Assembly: GCA_026874595.1 (NCBI GenBank) | Contig: CM049315.1 | Coordinates: 38,146,164-38,210,163 of the forward strand | Direction: 5' to 3' | Origin: Sipunculus nudus | Lineage: Eukaryota > Annelida > Sipuncula > Golfingiida > Sipunculidae | DNA: 64,000 nt | Part shown: positions 24,427 to 37,859 of the stretch, one piece after another | Numbering within the stretch: the first letter of the stretch is position 1 | Layout: each line of letters begins with the position of its first letter | Translations under genes and position numbers: made by a program | The notes under the pieces: model-generated | What the model saw: the letters and a program-made list of their open reading frames with translations, nothing else | Databases searched by the model: none | What the model was told of the DNA's origin: nothing

Positions 24427-24860
24427 TATTTTATATGAATTATACGGTATGGAGTGTGGAGAGCAAGAAGCATAGGGAGAGAGCACGGGAAACAGGGCTA
24501 AGTAGCAGTAAGCTTTCTGATATTGTATTACACTTATTTATGATAACCCTATCCCCTCTCAGTCGAGTACGTTTTGTTCATTATCACCTCTCAGTCGAGT
24601 TTTCTTTTTATTTCATTTGCAAGTGTTTACATAGTCTGACATTATCACACCATACCGATGACTATGCGAAGTGTTTAACTCTATTGAAATGAGCCAAAAA
24701 GTATGACGCGGCAAGTTATACGGGCCTCATACAATGACCTGGATATTAAATGAAGCACACCTGAGTTGGATTTGTATATGTCCCAAATCAAATGGTCAAC
24801 AATCCCGCTGACTGAGTGACTGTGATGTTGACATTCGCTCACGTTGCATAAACTAGATTG

Positions 24861-25074
24861 TCAAAAGCCACCGATGATGATGCACCGCATGGACCAGGGG
24901 ACCACTGACGTGGACTCTTGATCACTACGTTCCATGGGGTTATGTCCAAATAGAAACGAACGTTCCAGAAAGTGATAAACCACCGATACAGTGATCTCCA
25001 CGCCATCTACCGTGAGGTCACTACTCCAGATGATTCTTGGGGCGCTAGGCCACAGTTGAGGATGGGGGTTTGGG
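24861..25074 (-). pseudogene. Decayed CYP4-like exon before the haem region
   Basis: After a good acceptor (TTATTTTACAG at 25075-25085) the minus strand reads PSAPRIIWSSDLTVDGVEI and, further on, GHNPMERSDQES. CYP4 proteins have a strand reading roughly L-x-VDGVEIP and then HHNPxVWxDPxxF at this point, about 60 residues before the haem Cys. Here HH is GH, the conserved W and P are replaced, and the frame ends without the exon's usual end. No other exons of this copy were found nearby. It is upstream of, and on the same strand as, the P450 at 5808-10460, so it is probably a separate decayed copy. Confidence 0.45.
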
Positions 25075-25189
25075 CTGTAAAATAAGATATACTTTATTAA
25101 TCCCATGCAAGGAAATAACATTGTATCTGCATATCGACAAAAAAGGGACACAGTGATCGTCGTCACTAAAAAATTACCAAACTTCATTA

Positions 25190-25765
25190 AAATTACAATT
25201 GATAAAATACATAGACTCGGCAGTGAAGATTTATATTAGATTATGTTATGACGGCGTGAACATTTCCAGATACTACAGAATATTTTAGCAAAACAAACAA
25301 TAAATAAATGAATAATTCATTTCAATTAAATAAAAAATATGTTCATAGCACTATCCTACAAACATGTTGTACACGAAAAAAATTTTCATACGGAAACAAA
25401 GATTCATTAGCAATTATTATATTTGGATTGCACAGATTGGTCAGTGTAATAGAGAAAGTCTATATAAATACAAAGGCGAGGCCCGCTGCAGAAGCCTGGG
25501 TTTTAGAATATTCAGGTTAACGCCCCTATACAAAAGTAACTATCAGATGGTGTGTTAAAATGAATATTCCAATACCCAGGCTTGTGGAGTGGGCCTGGCC
25601 TTTACTACTTTGAGACTGAATCCGCTTTATTGCTACTTCTGTTGCCTTGAATGAAATTTAGAATATAGAAATTATAATCTGAGACAATACTTCGACAAAA
25701 TTATCCTAAGTCCCATTCTTGCACATGTAATAGTTAATATCAAGATGTCGCACATGTAAATATTG
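25190..25765. other. Intergenic, no feature recognised
   Basis: AT-rich sequence with short open frames only. GCCTGGGTTTTAGAATATTCA near 25494 and TGAATATTCCAATACCCAGGC near 25561 form an inverted pair of about 20 bases around a 50-base loop. Confidence 0.4.
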
Positions 25766-25936
25766 GGGGGCGTCAATAAAGTGTGTGTGTATGTGTGAGT
25801 GTGTGTGTGTGGGGGGGGGGGGGAGGGTGCCTAACGTTTTTAAACCGTTTTCTTAACTGTAATATACAATTTAATAAAAGGTATATATAAATATAAAAAT
25901 ATAAATACCCCCCCCCCTTTATTGACACCCCTGCAT
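25766..25936. mobile_element. Small inverted-repeat element with GGGGCGTCAATAAAG ends
   Basis: The left end GGGGGGCGTCAATAAAG pairs with the right end CTTTATTGACACCCC. The interior has a GT microsatellite and a G-run. The right end matches the ATATTGACGCCCC ends of the repeats at 9640 and 18070. Confidence 0.45.
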
Positions 25937-26339
25937 ATTTACATATGCGACATGAAATTAACTATATCATAATATCCACAACACTCATTTATATTGTCAA
26001 TGAATATAAAGGTGAAAATTCAAAGATAATATACATATTACATTTGAAATAAATCATCATTTGATTTTACATTGAAAAGGTTAAAATTGAGATTTTTTTT
26101 TAATATTAGCGATGCTTTGCTCATACACTGAGAAGACATCCGAATACACCCTTGCCTTGGCATGTATGTAATTCTAAACCACTGCTATATAAATCATTTG
26201 TATACAGGCCTACCTAATACTGCAATATCGCATCTGACAAATATGGCCCTAATTTGCTACTACGTTCGTTTCCGTGAACCTCCACTGAGACCCTTGGAAG
26301 GATCTTTCCAAAACCCAAGATAATTATTTGGTCACATGA

Positions 26340-27690
26340 GAACTGTTGCCTGACAAAGGCTGGTGGCGCCATTGCAGTCCTTTCGTGCTACGTACGTAAA
26401 CAAAATTATGCTGTTAATTCCTTTATTTTTGGTCATGTTACAAAATATGTAGCTATCTAGCTACAATATAGTTGCATTAGTATACACCTAGTATTATTGA
26501 TATTAGACACCTGAATACTTTATATCATCGTCTCGCCTGTTTGTTTACAGGCGAAGGTCAGATGACCCGATTTCTGCAGACCCGAACCCTGCTCAAACAA
26601 GAGCAGTATGCATGGGAAAGGTCTAAAGTGCATTTCCACAGATCTTGGATACCTCCATCTCCAACTCAAGACTTGTAGCTCCATCTGTAATCGTATTTGC
26701 GTGGCATCCATCCATGAGTTTGTTCTTGGTGAAATTTATTCATATCTCAGGAGTGGTTCGATGTATTTGTCTGAAATTTGGCATGTCCGTCCACCTGGAG
26801 AATTTAATTCGTAGACCAGACAGGTGGCTCCATCTACGCAAGAGCTTTTGTCAAAAACATTGATGACCTTTTCTCATGATTGGTTTGCAGTATTGGTTTA
26901 CAATTGTGCATGTCCATACCTCCATTTCCTACTCAAGGCTGGTGGCGCCTACAGCAATTGTTTTCGCGTGGAGTCCATCCGTCCGTTAGGTTTGGGTGAA
27001 AATTGCTCATATATAAGAAGTGGTTCAATGTATTGGTCTGAAAATTGGTATGTCCATTCATCTTGGAGAGTTTTTTTGTAGACCAGAATGGAGGCGCCAC
27101 TTACCTTCTCGTTTTCGTAGAATACATTGATACCCTTTTCTCAGGAGTGGTTTGCGGTATTGGCCTGCAATTATGCATATCTATAGCTCTTAGATACTTT
27201 CACCTCGTACTCAAGACTGGCGGCGCCATTTGCAATTGTTTTTGCATGGCGTCCGTCCGTCCGTTTGCTTTTGGTGAAAATCGCTCATATCGTTTAATTT
27301 CGTTTCATGTCCACATATTTCGGATACCTCAATCCTTTACACAAGCCAGGTGGCGCCACCTACCTTTCGTTTTCGTGGGTATAAATTGTCTTTTTCGCAG
27401 GAGTGGTTTAATGTTTTAACCTGGAAATTTGCATGTACTTAGATCTTGGAATGGTCAATCCCGTATACAAGACTGCTTTGGCCATCTACAATCAATTTAA
27501 CCTCGTATCCATCTGTAGATCTGATTTTGGTGAAAATTGCACTTGTATGAGTAGTTTATTTGACATATTTGATGCCACATATTTGGAGTAATGTCATGTC
27601 AGGAACATTCAATGCCCTACTTTACCCATGCCTCTGTGACTTACGGATACCTGTAGTCGCTTGTCGATTGTACATTTTCAGTCTGTAAAG
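26340..27690 (-). repeat. Array of diverged units with TGGCGCCA cores
   Basis: Units with (G/C)TCAAGACTGG(T/C)GGCGCCA, TGCAATTGTTTTTGC, GTGGTTC(A/G)ATGTATT and CTGAAA(T)TTGGCATGTCC recur at irregular spacing from about 26630 to 27560. TACCTGTAGTCGCTTGTCGA at about 27649 is the inverted counterpart of 4258-4276, tying this array to 4255-4800. Several overlapping open frames run across it, but they differ in frame between units and I regard them as noncoding. Confidence 0.6.
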
Positions 27691-28794
27691 GGTTGAGTCT
27701 AGGGCAAACGGACTTGTCCAGGCACGACAACTTTTTGACTCCTGATTCATTACTGACCCTATACGCACTTAAATTATTAGCCGTTTTACCATACAGAATT
27801 TGTTACCAAGCGTAACGTTATCGACATACTGTCAAGCTGTCAGGAACACAATTGCGAAAAGTAGGATAGAAATAGGATTTGAAATCTTGAAAAAAAGTAG
27901 GATAAAAGTGGGAAATAGGAGGAAAAGGAAGGACAAAAATTGAAACTTAACTACACATGTAACAGCATTATAAACCCATCCTTATTCTCTATGAACGAAT
28001 GTGAAATTGAAAAAAGGATAATTCATTAACCATTAAAAAAATTTAGTGGCACTCAGATTGTACCTGCAGTTCTGAGATCACTCAACATTGCCAAAAATAT
28101 TTACTCTTAATAACTCGAGGACACTTTACATCATCAGTAATTTACATCATTTTGGTACTGCATGTTTAGCGCAGACAAACATGTAGGAAGAAGTAAGCTC
28201 ACGTGAAAGCCTATTGGCGCCATAATGTGCAATGCATAATTCCCTAATTAATTGTGGGGAAAGGTGAATTGCCCGTGTATTTGATTCATATATCCTCCAG
28301 ATCATTTTAGATTGAATGACCAAAAGAATTCCTTCCTTTGATAAAAGAGTAAATGGCTTTATTCAAACAGGCAAAATGAAACGTATATTGGCGGTCGTTC
28401 TGTGCAGCGTTTGACGTAAAAGACTCGTTATGATGAGACACGTGCTACCTAGGTGACTCATTACGTATAAAAATATTAGGACGGTTTCCGTTGATACGCA
28501 TCAAAGGATCTCTCCAACGTTCAGTCGTTCAGATTAAACAAAATGACCCGACGATGTCCATAAATCTTCGCCCCGGACCAACATATTGTTACTATTAAAC
28601 ACCAAAAAAAAAATGAAAGGGGATGTACAATTCCAGACAGCCTGATCATAGCGGTAGACTTTAAAATTCAGATGTAAAATATTACTTTTAACTTCAATCT
28701 ATAGCAGGGCCAACGCGGTACAACATTGGTACATTTTTCACATTTTCCAAGAAAATGGCGGGTTAGCGCAGCTGTCACAGAAATCTGAGAAATG
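27691..28794. other. Region 3' of gene A, no gene recognised
   Basis: Noncoding. TTTATT near 28358 is a possible minus-strand poly(A) signal for gene A. ACTCATTACGTATAAAAATATT near 28459 looks promoter-like on the plus strand but leads to no open frame. Confidence 0.35.
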
Positions 28795-31123
28795 TCAGGG
28801 TTTCCTGTCTTCAGAGCTGTCGCGGGACATGGCTGTCTCGGGACATGGCCTAGTTTTCCTTTCCTTCGAACGATGTTTCAGGTACAAAACTCCCGCCAAT
28901 ATCAAACATAGAAGAGGTACAGCTGTAACTGAGGCCCAACCCTGGGAGTCCTGCTCCTTTTCCGAACTGCTGGTGGTCACACTGATATTTGTGGTGTAAT
29001 TAGTGCTCAGTCCTCCCGCTAGGGGTCGTGCCGTTACAGTTATGTTAGTTCTGTCAGAGTCTATACTAGGTGTTCTCAGTTCTGACACATTCAGATTGAT
29101 GATATTTGTGTGGCTCACGTTTGAGTTCATCGTTGTAGAAACTGAAATTAAACATTTAATTTAATTACATTCTAGCTGTTACATTTGCCTTTTTGTAAGG
29201 CTCATTGAAAACGTGTAATTAATTAATGCCACTATTTTGAAGAAGTTATTTTATTATTACTAACGGTCAAGTATCGTATGCACAAGACTGTCATTCCTGC
29301 TAATGCCATTTTCCTTTGGCAATGATAGTATACAATAACAATATGATATAACGAGCAGATGAATAATATAAAATCCAGAACTACATGTTACTAAGAACAA
29401 TGTGGTAAGATAGGCAAAAATAAAATTAATTACAACCATAAGTTACGCTTGTTACGGGAATACCGTAAGACTGTGGAAAGACTGGTCACGTTGGGACATC
29501 ATGGAGTTTTTAAATGCTGTCATTTGGGGACACAAATGATATGAAGGATGTGGTTTGACATTAAAGAACACAGCATGAAATGAAGTGTCTTTAACAACGC
29601 TGTTTTAGATAACCACAGTACTTCTTTTTCGTTTTGCGTTTCGAGTATTGGTTTCTATATGCAATTTTTACCTTTCTTCATATGGCCTGTCGGTGGAACT
29701 TTTCCAATAAAAGGTTGAAAAGTGGAAGTCGTAACTGTACAAAACACAAATAGTAAACACAGTCATTATACTGTGTTTTAGTCTACACACACGCACCCGC
29801 CCATGTGACATCAGTTGTCACACTATAGTGTTTACAGATTGCTTAGGGTAGTTATATACGGAATACATACGGTAATTATAACGGGCTAAGTACATTCTAT
29901 CTTGACCTCAATATGTGCTGCTTAGTTGCATCCCATTGTGTGTACGATACCTGTACAGACTTACCACTGCAATTCAACGGTCCATCACTCCAGTGTCCAT
30001 CTGGGCCACATTTGACCGTTTTTGACTGTTTCCCCAAATCCTCAATGAAACCATCTTCACACACATTCGTCACGGAATCGTTCAGGTAGAAGCTGCCGGT
30101 CTTTATAGCGTTAGCGCCATTACCCGGGTCACCGCAATAAAGCACTGTTACAAATTATAACTGAACACTAAAAGTAAAAAATATATACTTAAAATACATT
30201 ACAATAACGTTTGCAATGGTGACCATATTTAATCATAGGTAAGTACGGTAATTAAGACATTTGAAGGTATGAGGAGGTTAATATGTCAGAAAATTGGAGA
30301 AGCGAGTGTGTTCCGATTCGAATCTCATAAGCCGAATCGAGTCATCCCATTGTGTCGGGATGCTGGTTGACCTGTGAGTTTACATGACAAGAACACTTGG
30401 AGCTGGCGACCGGTTTTATTCATTCTGACGAGATGGCTACTGGGTCTCCCGTTATTCTACTTAGCTGAGACTCAATAATATTAAATAGTCTGAACGTTGG
30501 CGACATTTTGTAAACATGTATGAACATATGCTATGCTATTTGATAATAGAACCCAAATGAAGCTTTATCAACACACCCTATATAGCACAAAATTTTTTTT
30601 ACTCACACTGGCATCGAATTTGCAGATAACAACCTTCATGTTTCCAACACATGCCCGTCGGGACGGTGCATACCTGTCCCTGCATTATTGCAAATTGATG
30701 GTTATGGTCACCCCACCTAAACACAAATGTTTTAAATGACATTCGTGAAATGGAAATATCCGAACACTCTAAATGAGAGAGGATACGAAAAGAGCACATC
30801 TTAAAATCATAACCTTCAAAACCTGTATGAACAGTTTTTTTGTGTGCATCAGACTCACTTTTTTCTTCCATTGAAAACATTAATTGTAATTAGTTGATTT
30901 GGGCTTGTATATATTTTAGTGGTGTGCCAATTCATCGATTATATCGATGATTGGTCGGTTTATTTCATGATTGCGTAATTTGGTCGATTGCATTTTTGCA
31001 CCATCGATCACAAACGGTTATATGTACACATCAACAATCCTTCTAGTACCTTGAATTTTCATCGTGATGTACAAGTTAGAATGAATTTACTCTGTCAATA
31101 TTTAAGGTATACCTCTAAACAGC

Positions 31124-31183
<60 letters not shown>

Positions 31184-34100
31184 GATTTCATATAATCTAG
31201 AAAATTAAATCGATTGATCGATTAATCGATTATATTTCAATAATCGCATATAATCTGACAACCGATTTCTACCATTGATATAATATAACACAGAGCTAGC
31301 TGAAGTAATATAAGGTGGTTATGATGGAAGAAACTGCATATTTTGCCTGATCCCATCACGTCAGCCGTTTTGTGCGTGATTCATATTGTTACATTTCATC
31401 TTTGATAGAATAAACTGTGGTCGGCCATACTGCGTTTCGTCTGTTGGAGCCCGGCACAATTGGGGCCGCGCCCGAATGAAAATAGAACCTCCAGGGAGAT
31501 AAATAACACTCATGTACCGCTATGTATCGTTTATGTTACCATTTATGTCTTCTTTCTCATCAAAATGGCTGTGAAATCCATAGCTTTTTAAATCAATAGA
31601 CAAACAGATAGGATAATCTTCGGAACAAAACCAAACGACAGATGTGGAAGGGTTCACGTAGTAAATGGTGAAAAATAAAGGAGAAATCTGTTTAAATGAA
31701 CTACTAGCATATTTATCCTTTATTGAACTGGAACTGTGCCCCGCGACTTCAGCCGGGATTGGTTTTCTCCTTAATGGCCTAGTTTACATTATGTCTGATA
31801 AATGGAGCTGTAAAAGCTACTTCCCGAAATAATTTCCATTTACTTTTGATTAATAGCAACGCGGATGGGAGAACTCTCTTAATAATCAATTTGCATCGTT
31901 CATGAATAAAAAGGAGCATTTCCGAATCGCGGCCATAGAGTTCCGTGACAAAGGTCAAGTGCAACCACTGTCAATGTTATAACTTGTTCATCGTGTTTTT
32001 TAAACTGTCGGCGAATTTATGTTACAAAAATACTTACAGGTCAATCAGTGCACAATTAACTGGCGTCGAGCCTGCGGGGTAGGTGATCTGAGGGTTGTTC
32101 CCCTGCGGGGTGTCGATGTTGACGTATCGTTTATTGTCAATCCGCTCAGGTACACAGGTCAATTTAGCCTCGGAAAACAAGAGACAAAATAGTATTAAAG
32201 AGGGAACAATTACATTTCTGCCCTGCAACGCAACAAACTGTTTATTAAAATCATTCGCGAGAATGTTTTTAACATCTGGTCAAGTTCCCTGCAATATTAT
32301 TTGGACCAGTTTTAAACTTAACTATAATCTGTTCAACCAGTAGGCGCTCATTGATTTTTTTTCAATTATTCTCTCAATTCTAAATATTATTACAGTTTTA
32401 CTATAAAGCTGACGGCGGAAAAAAGGCCTAATATGCAACGTCAGCTATCATAACTTAAACTAACTAGCCTTTATGTTCCTTTTTATCTTGTGGCAAAGTT
32501 ACATTGTGTCGGTCATCAGGTATCATCCTCACTTTGACAAGTTACATTTTTAGAATATTTATAATACTACACTACCAATCAGCAGCTGTCAAATGAGACT
32601 GTGACCAGTGAACTTGACCATCATCATTGGGGTTGCGACGTTGTAAAATACTGTTTTCTCATATATTCATTTTGAAGTTTTATTAAAATATTATGCAAGA
32701 TATGGTTGAATGGATGTCAATAGGACCTATGCCTTATTCTTCAACTGCATCTTACTTTATGGAATGGTTCTGTCAGTTTAAGAAAAACTAAAAAGATTCT
32801 AGTCTGCGCCCAAATGTGGAACAGAAAATAGATGTGACTTCAACCAGGCGGCGCCGCCATTTTGCGCCGCCGCCAGCCATGTTAAAATCAAGCCGAGCCG
32901 AGTTTATTAGGAGACGCCGCCAATATTTCATTAAGCCGAAGTGAGCCGGTTTTGTGTAGCTCAGTTCGGCTTGTGATAAAATGAATACAAAGAGATAAAT
33001 CTTTACAATTAATAATGCCCGAAACAAATATTCAGTGTTTGCTATTTATTGTTTCTTGTCGCTGATAGGAAATGGTGTGAACGTGACGGCTTATGAAACC
33101 ACAATGATAAACTATACTCGATATGTCATCACAAACCTTGGTAAATGTAACATGGATGCAATATGCCACACGTAATAGAGACAACTTAATTAAATAATTA
33201 AGGGTACTTTGTAACATCGTCAAATGAATAGGCTTTCAAATCAGTTTAAGCCAGCCGACATTTTTGAAAGGGAATCGGGCCAATTAACTCGGCTTAAAGC
33301 CGTCTTTTTGTCCAAGCCAGCCGCGCTAGACTCTTGATGGGACCGAATCATACGTATACTAGCCATGACTGCTGTCGCTATACGTATACAGGCCTTTCAA
33401 AGTGCTAAAAGGGAAAGGATTGTGGGAGTTACTCGCACCGGTCTGCTTCGTGATAACACATCTCTCATTACATTTTTTTGTTAAAACTCTTTTACCTTTA
33501 TTCCGTAGAGTTAAGCAGTTGGTTTTGTGATATACAAGTATCTTCTTTAAAATAACTGCCATCACATCTCGTTTCACTGCATTGACACTTGTGAGCTACG
33601 TAATGGGGCGGGCAGGTGGCTTCACTCCTTGTATCGTCACCAGGTGCCGAGCGCGGACCAAATATTTCTGACCAAAATAAACAGTAACGTCAAGCAAGCG
33701 TATGCAACATCCCATTATATTATCATACAACATATAACATGTAAAAATATGAGAATTTTTATTTTTATGAATGTTTAAATTTCGCAATAATTAACGTAAC
33801 ATACGAATTCACCGAGATAAAGGATTACTCACCTATTGTCGAGCAGCCTACACCGAAGAGCACCGCAGCACCAGTTAAGATCTGTATGAAATGTCAGTAG
33901 TCTTGTATTGATTATATCAAATGAGAGTCATATAAATTGTCAGCAGTGTCTCATATTTGTTATATCAAATGTAAGTAGAGTTGTATATTGATTATATCAA
34001 ATGTAACTAGAGTCGTAGATTGATTTTACTGACATTGTGCGACTATGCCCAACGTTACCTAAGCATGTAGATTATTATGCTTAATTTGATCATTTTCTAT

Positions 34101-34612
34101 TAGCGCTACATATCTATGTAAAAACTGTGATTCTGTCGGATCAGCCCAACAATATAATTTAGAATATACAAATTAATTAATCACGTGACCAAAAACCTTC
34201 ATAATAGTCCAATCAGTTTGGATCAGGTAAGCGCACGAGCATGCTACTAAAGTTCACTAAAACGACAATAACTATATTTGAAACACTATCCGTTTTCTGC
34301 GGTAACTTTATCGTGTTCGTATTTAAAGACCGAAAAATTATAATATTATTGAATCTTATTATTGAATAATCCAACTCGGAAATGGTCACACTAGTGATGG
34401 ACTATTACTTTTATGTATTTCTGAAATAAAACATTTTAAACGAAGTTCTAACAGAAAATACAAATATTACATAGAAAATGAAAGTTTCGCATCATAAAAT
34501 ATATAGCTACTAGATCATATGTAAATATATTTGAAATTGTAGGCACTATTCTTTAATTTATACAAATAATTAATGAATGAACTACAAAGAGTACCTGGTA
34601 AAAGATACCCAT
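28795..34612 (-). CDS. Sushi-domain receptor-like protein, paralogue A, frameshifted in exon 3
   Basis: Seven coding exons on the minus strand: 34612-34595, 33881-33833, 33667-33496, 32168-32038, 30716-30607, 30144-29965 and 29141-28795. All have GT...AG ends and the same phases as paralogue C. They encode a signal peptide (MGIFYQILTGAAVLFG), two six-cysteine modules, a sushi domain from YCGDPGNGANA to PLNCSG with four cysteines and the Trp, a Ser/Thr-rich stalk with Asn-glycosylation sites, a membrane helix (VTAVPLLCLILAGVLYL) and the tail KHRSKERKTRP. Exon 3 is 172 bases where its phase needs 173; a base is missing near 33507-33509 and the frame runs into TAA at 33498-33500. In exon 4 the first cysteine of module 2 is Tyr (32079-32081). 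So the copy is probably inactive, or the missing base is an assembly error. Ligand unknown. Confidence 0.8.
31127..31181. repeat. TA microsatellite in gene A, intron 4
   Basis: Uninterrupted TA dinucleotides between gene A exons 4 and 5. Length is likely to vary between alleles. Confidence 0.9.
32797..33325. repeat. Possible inverted-repeat element in gene A, intron 3
   Basis: TCTAGTCTGCGCC at the left and GCGCTAGACTC at the right are roughly inverted. GCCGAGCCGAG and GCCGAAGTGAGCCGG near 32890-32955 face ACTCGGCTTAAAGCCG near 33287. The section is more GC-rich than the intron around it. Only a candidate. Confidence 0.3.
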
Positions 34613-34619
34613 GATGCCC

Positions 34620-35920
34620 TTGGTTTGTTTTGTCCATCTGAAGATAAAAAACATGGTTGAGAACAACTTAAAAAAATCTATATTTCTGTGTGTTGACATT
34701 CATGTATCTTAAGTAACAATGGCATTTGCGTGTTGTTGCCTCTATGCACGAAAAGATGTAGTGATTCTTAACAGGTGTTACGGTTATAGTTGTTACAATC
34801 GATAGGATATCATTATATTATTTAATCAGCCAGAGCTGTTATGATGTTTTTGTAATTACAGAGGTCGCACAGTGCGACAAGGAAATGCCATTTATTCTCC
34901 AAGGTGCAACGTTGTAACTGCAAGTCGGAAGCACAAAGTGAAAAAAAACTACTTTCACATTATATGAATGAACAACGTACGTGCAAATGTTTCCTAACCA
35001 AAGAGTTAGTTGTGTAATATTAATAAGGCAGAACAAGATATGTGTCTCAGGCACCGCAAGCAACACTTTTGATCCCTATGCATCCAACATTTTTATTTTG
35101 AATTTGTGCTGGAAATACCGACTCTGAGCTCCGCCACTATGACATTTAGAAAATAATATAATACAATTTCGATAAATATTTGATAAATGTGAAAAGGTTA
35201 ACGACAACATATATAATAAAAAGGCTATAAACTCGCCCACCCGCACTGGTTTCTGCAAAAAAGTGCCCGAAAAACATACCTTTCTTTTGCCTTATATTCA
35301 TATATAGATATAGAAAATATTTTTATCTACATGAATTCCATTCTCAATATCAATGTTTTAATACTCACGTAGCACTCCTGCCTAACGCTACCTTTCTGTA
35401 GTGGTTAACATCAGCTTTGTTAAAAAATAAAGGGTATGGAGATTGAGAGATGAGGTGAGAATGATTTTCCTTCTTTTTGATTTTTAATCACCCTTACCTG
35501 GACATGAATGAACTCTTGATTAAATTCTCCGCCTGACTGCAACCGAATAGAACTATATACTCACTGTGTTAATCCTGTTCCGTTAACTCATTAACACAAC
35601 CAGTGACATGTAAATCGAATATGATCACACCATTAACACCACAATAGCATGTTAATTCACTTTTACATTGTATATGTCGGCTGAGGTGTCTGTTCTTTGA
35701 CGTAATCAAAAGATCAAAGTGTAAGAGCACTCTGGCAGAAAAAAAGTTTTATCTCTATTCCTGCTGGAACAAATGGGAAATGCTGTATTGTGAACAACAA
35801 TAAAATATCACAGTATTCCTTTTGCAATAAGACGTACAGGCACATAAGCAATTTTTTTACTTTGCCAGTTAACATCATTATAAGCGTTACTGGCTAATTA
35901 TACATAAATATAAACTTTAT
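34620..35920. other. Upstream of gene A, no gene recognised
   Basis: AT-rich. TTTTTTATCTTCAG|ATGGAC just upstream of the gene A start could be an acceptor for a 5' UTR exon. ACCCGCACTGGTTTCTGCAA near 35240 recurs near 45505 and, inverted, near 36905, so it belongs to a dispersed repeat. Confidence 0.4.
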
Positions 35921-35924
35921 TTAT

Positions 35925-36150
35925 TTTACATGGATTGTACAACTAGTTATTATAACTAATACGAGGCACACTCCATGGCTCGGATGTTGGCGCTCGGTAG
36001 TCGGTAAGGGTGGAGGAAACCGGAGGACCCGGAGAAAACCACAGACCTTGGACGGGCAACTACAACCCACTCTCGTAGCCACACCGGGGATCGAAACCGG
36101 GTCGCCAGCGGAGAAAGCCAAGCGTTTTACCGCTCAGCTGTCCAGGCCCC
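35925..36150 (-). repeat. tRNA-derived SINE
   Basis: On the minus strand it begins with a tRNA-like head: CAGCTGAGCGGTAAAACGC fits an A box and GGTTTCGATCCCCGG a B box. It continues into GTGGTTTTCTCCGGG and CCTCCGGTTTCCTCCACC, a central region I associate with molluscan SINEs, and ends in AAATAAATAAAG. It has no coding capacity. Confidence 0.7.
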
Positions 36151-36239
36151 TGATTATATATCATATATATATATATAAGGAACAAGAATACCACTTTGAG
36201 AATATTATTGTTCATATTGTTGCTATTTAAAAACTAAGC

Positions 36240-37130
36240 GTTTACTTCTTTATTTCAGCCTCAGAAAAAATCGGGCACAGTCGGTGTATAAGTTCGGATT
36301 CTTGCGCACAGGTAGATTTAACATGCAAATCTCGTGAATATATCAATCTCGTTCTGTTAGATTTCTCAGAACCTCGTCTATTAGCGGCGTACTCCCGCCG
36401 GGGATTCCTGATGTGGCCTTGTTCTCCTTTTTCTCGAGCGATTTTTAACAAACAGAATCTATAGATTAATATCGCATGGCGATTTTTGTAATTTTCCGTA
36501 TCTCCTCTGATACCACCGTACGGATTGCCGTGATTTTCGACGTACATATGCTCCTGGTTTTTCCGAAGAGATTCCACCACTTTTATTTGCAATATTTGCG
36601 TTTTACGTGAATAATTAATAATTTTAATATTTGCTCCCCCGCGGGCGCCCGGTAACACATTGGCCATAGAGTGTGTTTTTTTTTTTTCTCCGGGGGCCCT
36701 ATCTGTTTTTTTTTTTACGTTTCGCGGTGACCGGCCCGAAATAATCCCCATCGGCGACACCTTCTAAAAAGGGGGATCTTCGAAAGAATAGTTTTGCAGG
36801 CCTTCCTTTGACCGGGTGACTTGATATGCTTGAGTACACATCTACCGGGTCGCAAGAAATCGTTATGTTTAGGCAAAAAAAAAAGGTATGTTTCTCAGGC
36901 ACTTTCTTTCAGAAACCTGTGCGATATTTTACCTTTGTTTTGTACGTTTCAATAAAAATGTCATGTGATCAGGGAAATCATGAAAATTGAATTGTTTTGC
37001 TAAACAGGCAAAAGCACTACATAACAAAGGAAAACGGACCAATAAATTTTTTTTGTAAGGGGGAGGGGGGAATTGACGCGGTCGGTGCCTGAGAACCATA
37101 CTTTTTTAACGCCTTGCATGCGATTGAGGT
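36240..37130. repeat. Probable transposon-derived segment
   Basis: More GC-rich than its flanks. GGTATGTTTCTCAGGCAC near 36884 and GTGCCTGAGAACCATAC near 37086 are inverted copies of one motif that also occurs near 35255 and 45525. A 172-codon minus-strand open frame (36760-36242) is rich in Arg, Lys and Asn and shows no domain I recognise. I treat it as unassigned rather than as a gene. Confidence 0.4.
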
Positions 37131-37859
37131 CCTTGACATATATTCACCAACACATGTAGGCCTGCTATGTAACAGATGTAAAGAAAATATTAACCAAATT
37201 CACGTCGTGGTTGGTACAGTGAGATGTGTACATGAGTGGAGTGGCACCAACAAAGTTTAAACACATAATTTTGACTTAAAATGTTTCGTAAATCTAGATT
37301 TTTTCTCATTACTGCAGTTAAAAATGTAAAACTCCTGTGAAAATGTATATGTAATACGTTTGTACTGCTATTTGTTTCTTTTACATGCAGGTGCCATCTG
37401 TTTTCAATAATATTTATGTATTACTCTTGTTTTAAAGACTTTTAATTCTTTCATTCAGTATGTAAGCTTATTGCGTATTAGTCATGGCCATCATTGTTAC
37501 TATTTTCACAAATAAAACTAGTATTTTTGCATTTTCATCTTAGGTCTATTCCGTTGACGGTTTCTTTTGCATGTATATGTTATACTGTTGATCCGTTTCT
37601 CATGTCACATGGTACATGTGTAGGTGACTATTTGTCAAAGACCCCAGCCACATGGTAGGCACTGGCCCAGGATGACCATGTGCGACTGTACGCCGTTTCG
37701 AAACATGCTCCAAACGCTGTTCCGAAAGATATTTATCCACATGACCATACATATAATGGATCTATATATTAATGGCGTAACGCGATTTGTGTGGTTTTCC
37801 GTATCTCCGAATTTTCTATAATTTATATAATTAATACGGAGTTGTTTTTTATTTTTTTC

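Noticed and set aside
36242-36760. 172-codon minus-strand open frame as a gene
   Set aside because: It is the longest unexplained frame but has no domain, no membrane or signal segment and no splice context, and it lies in a segment that looks transposon-derived. Left unassigned.
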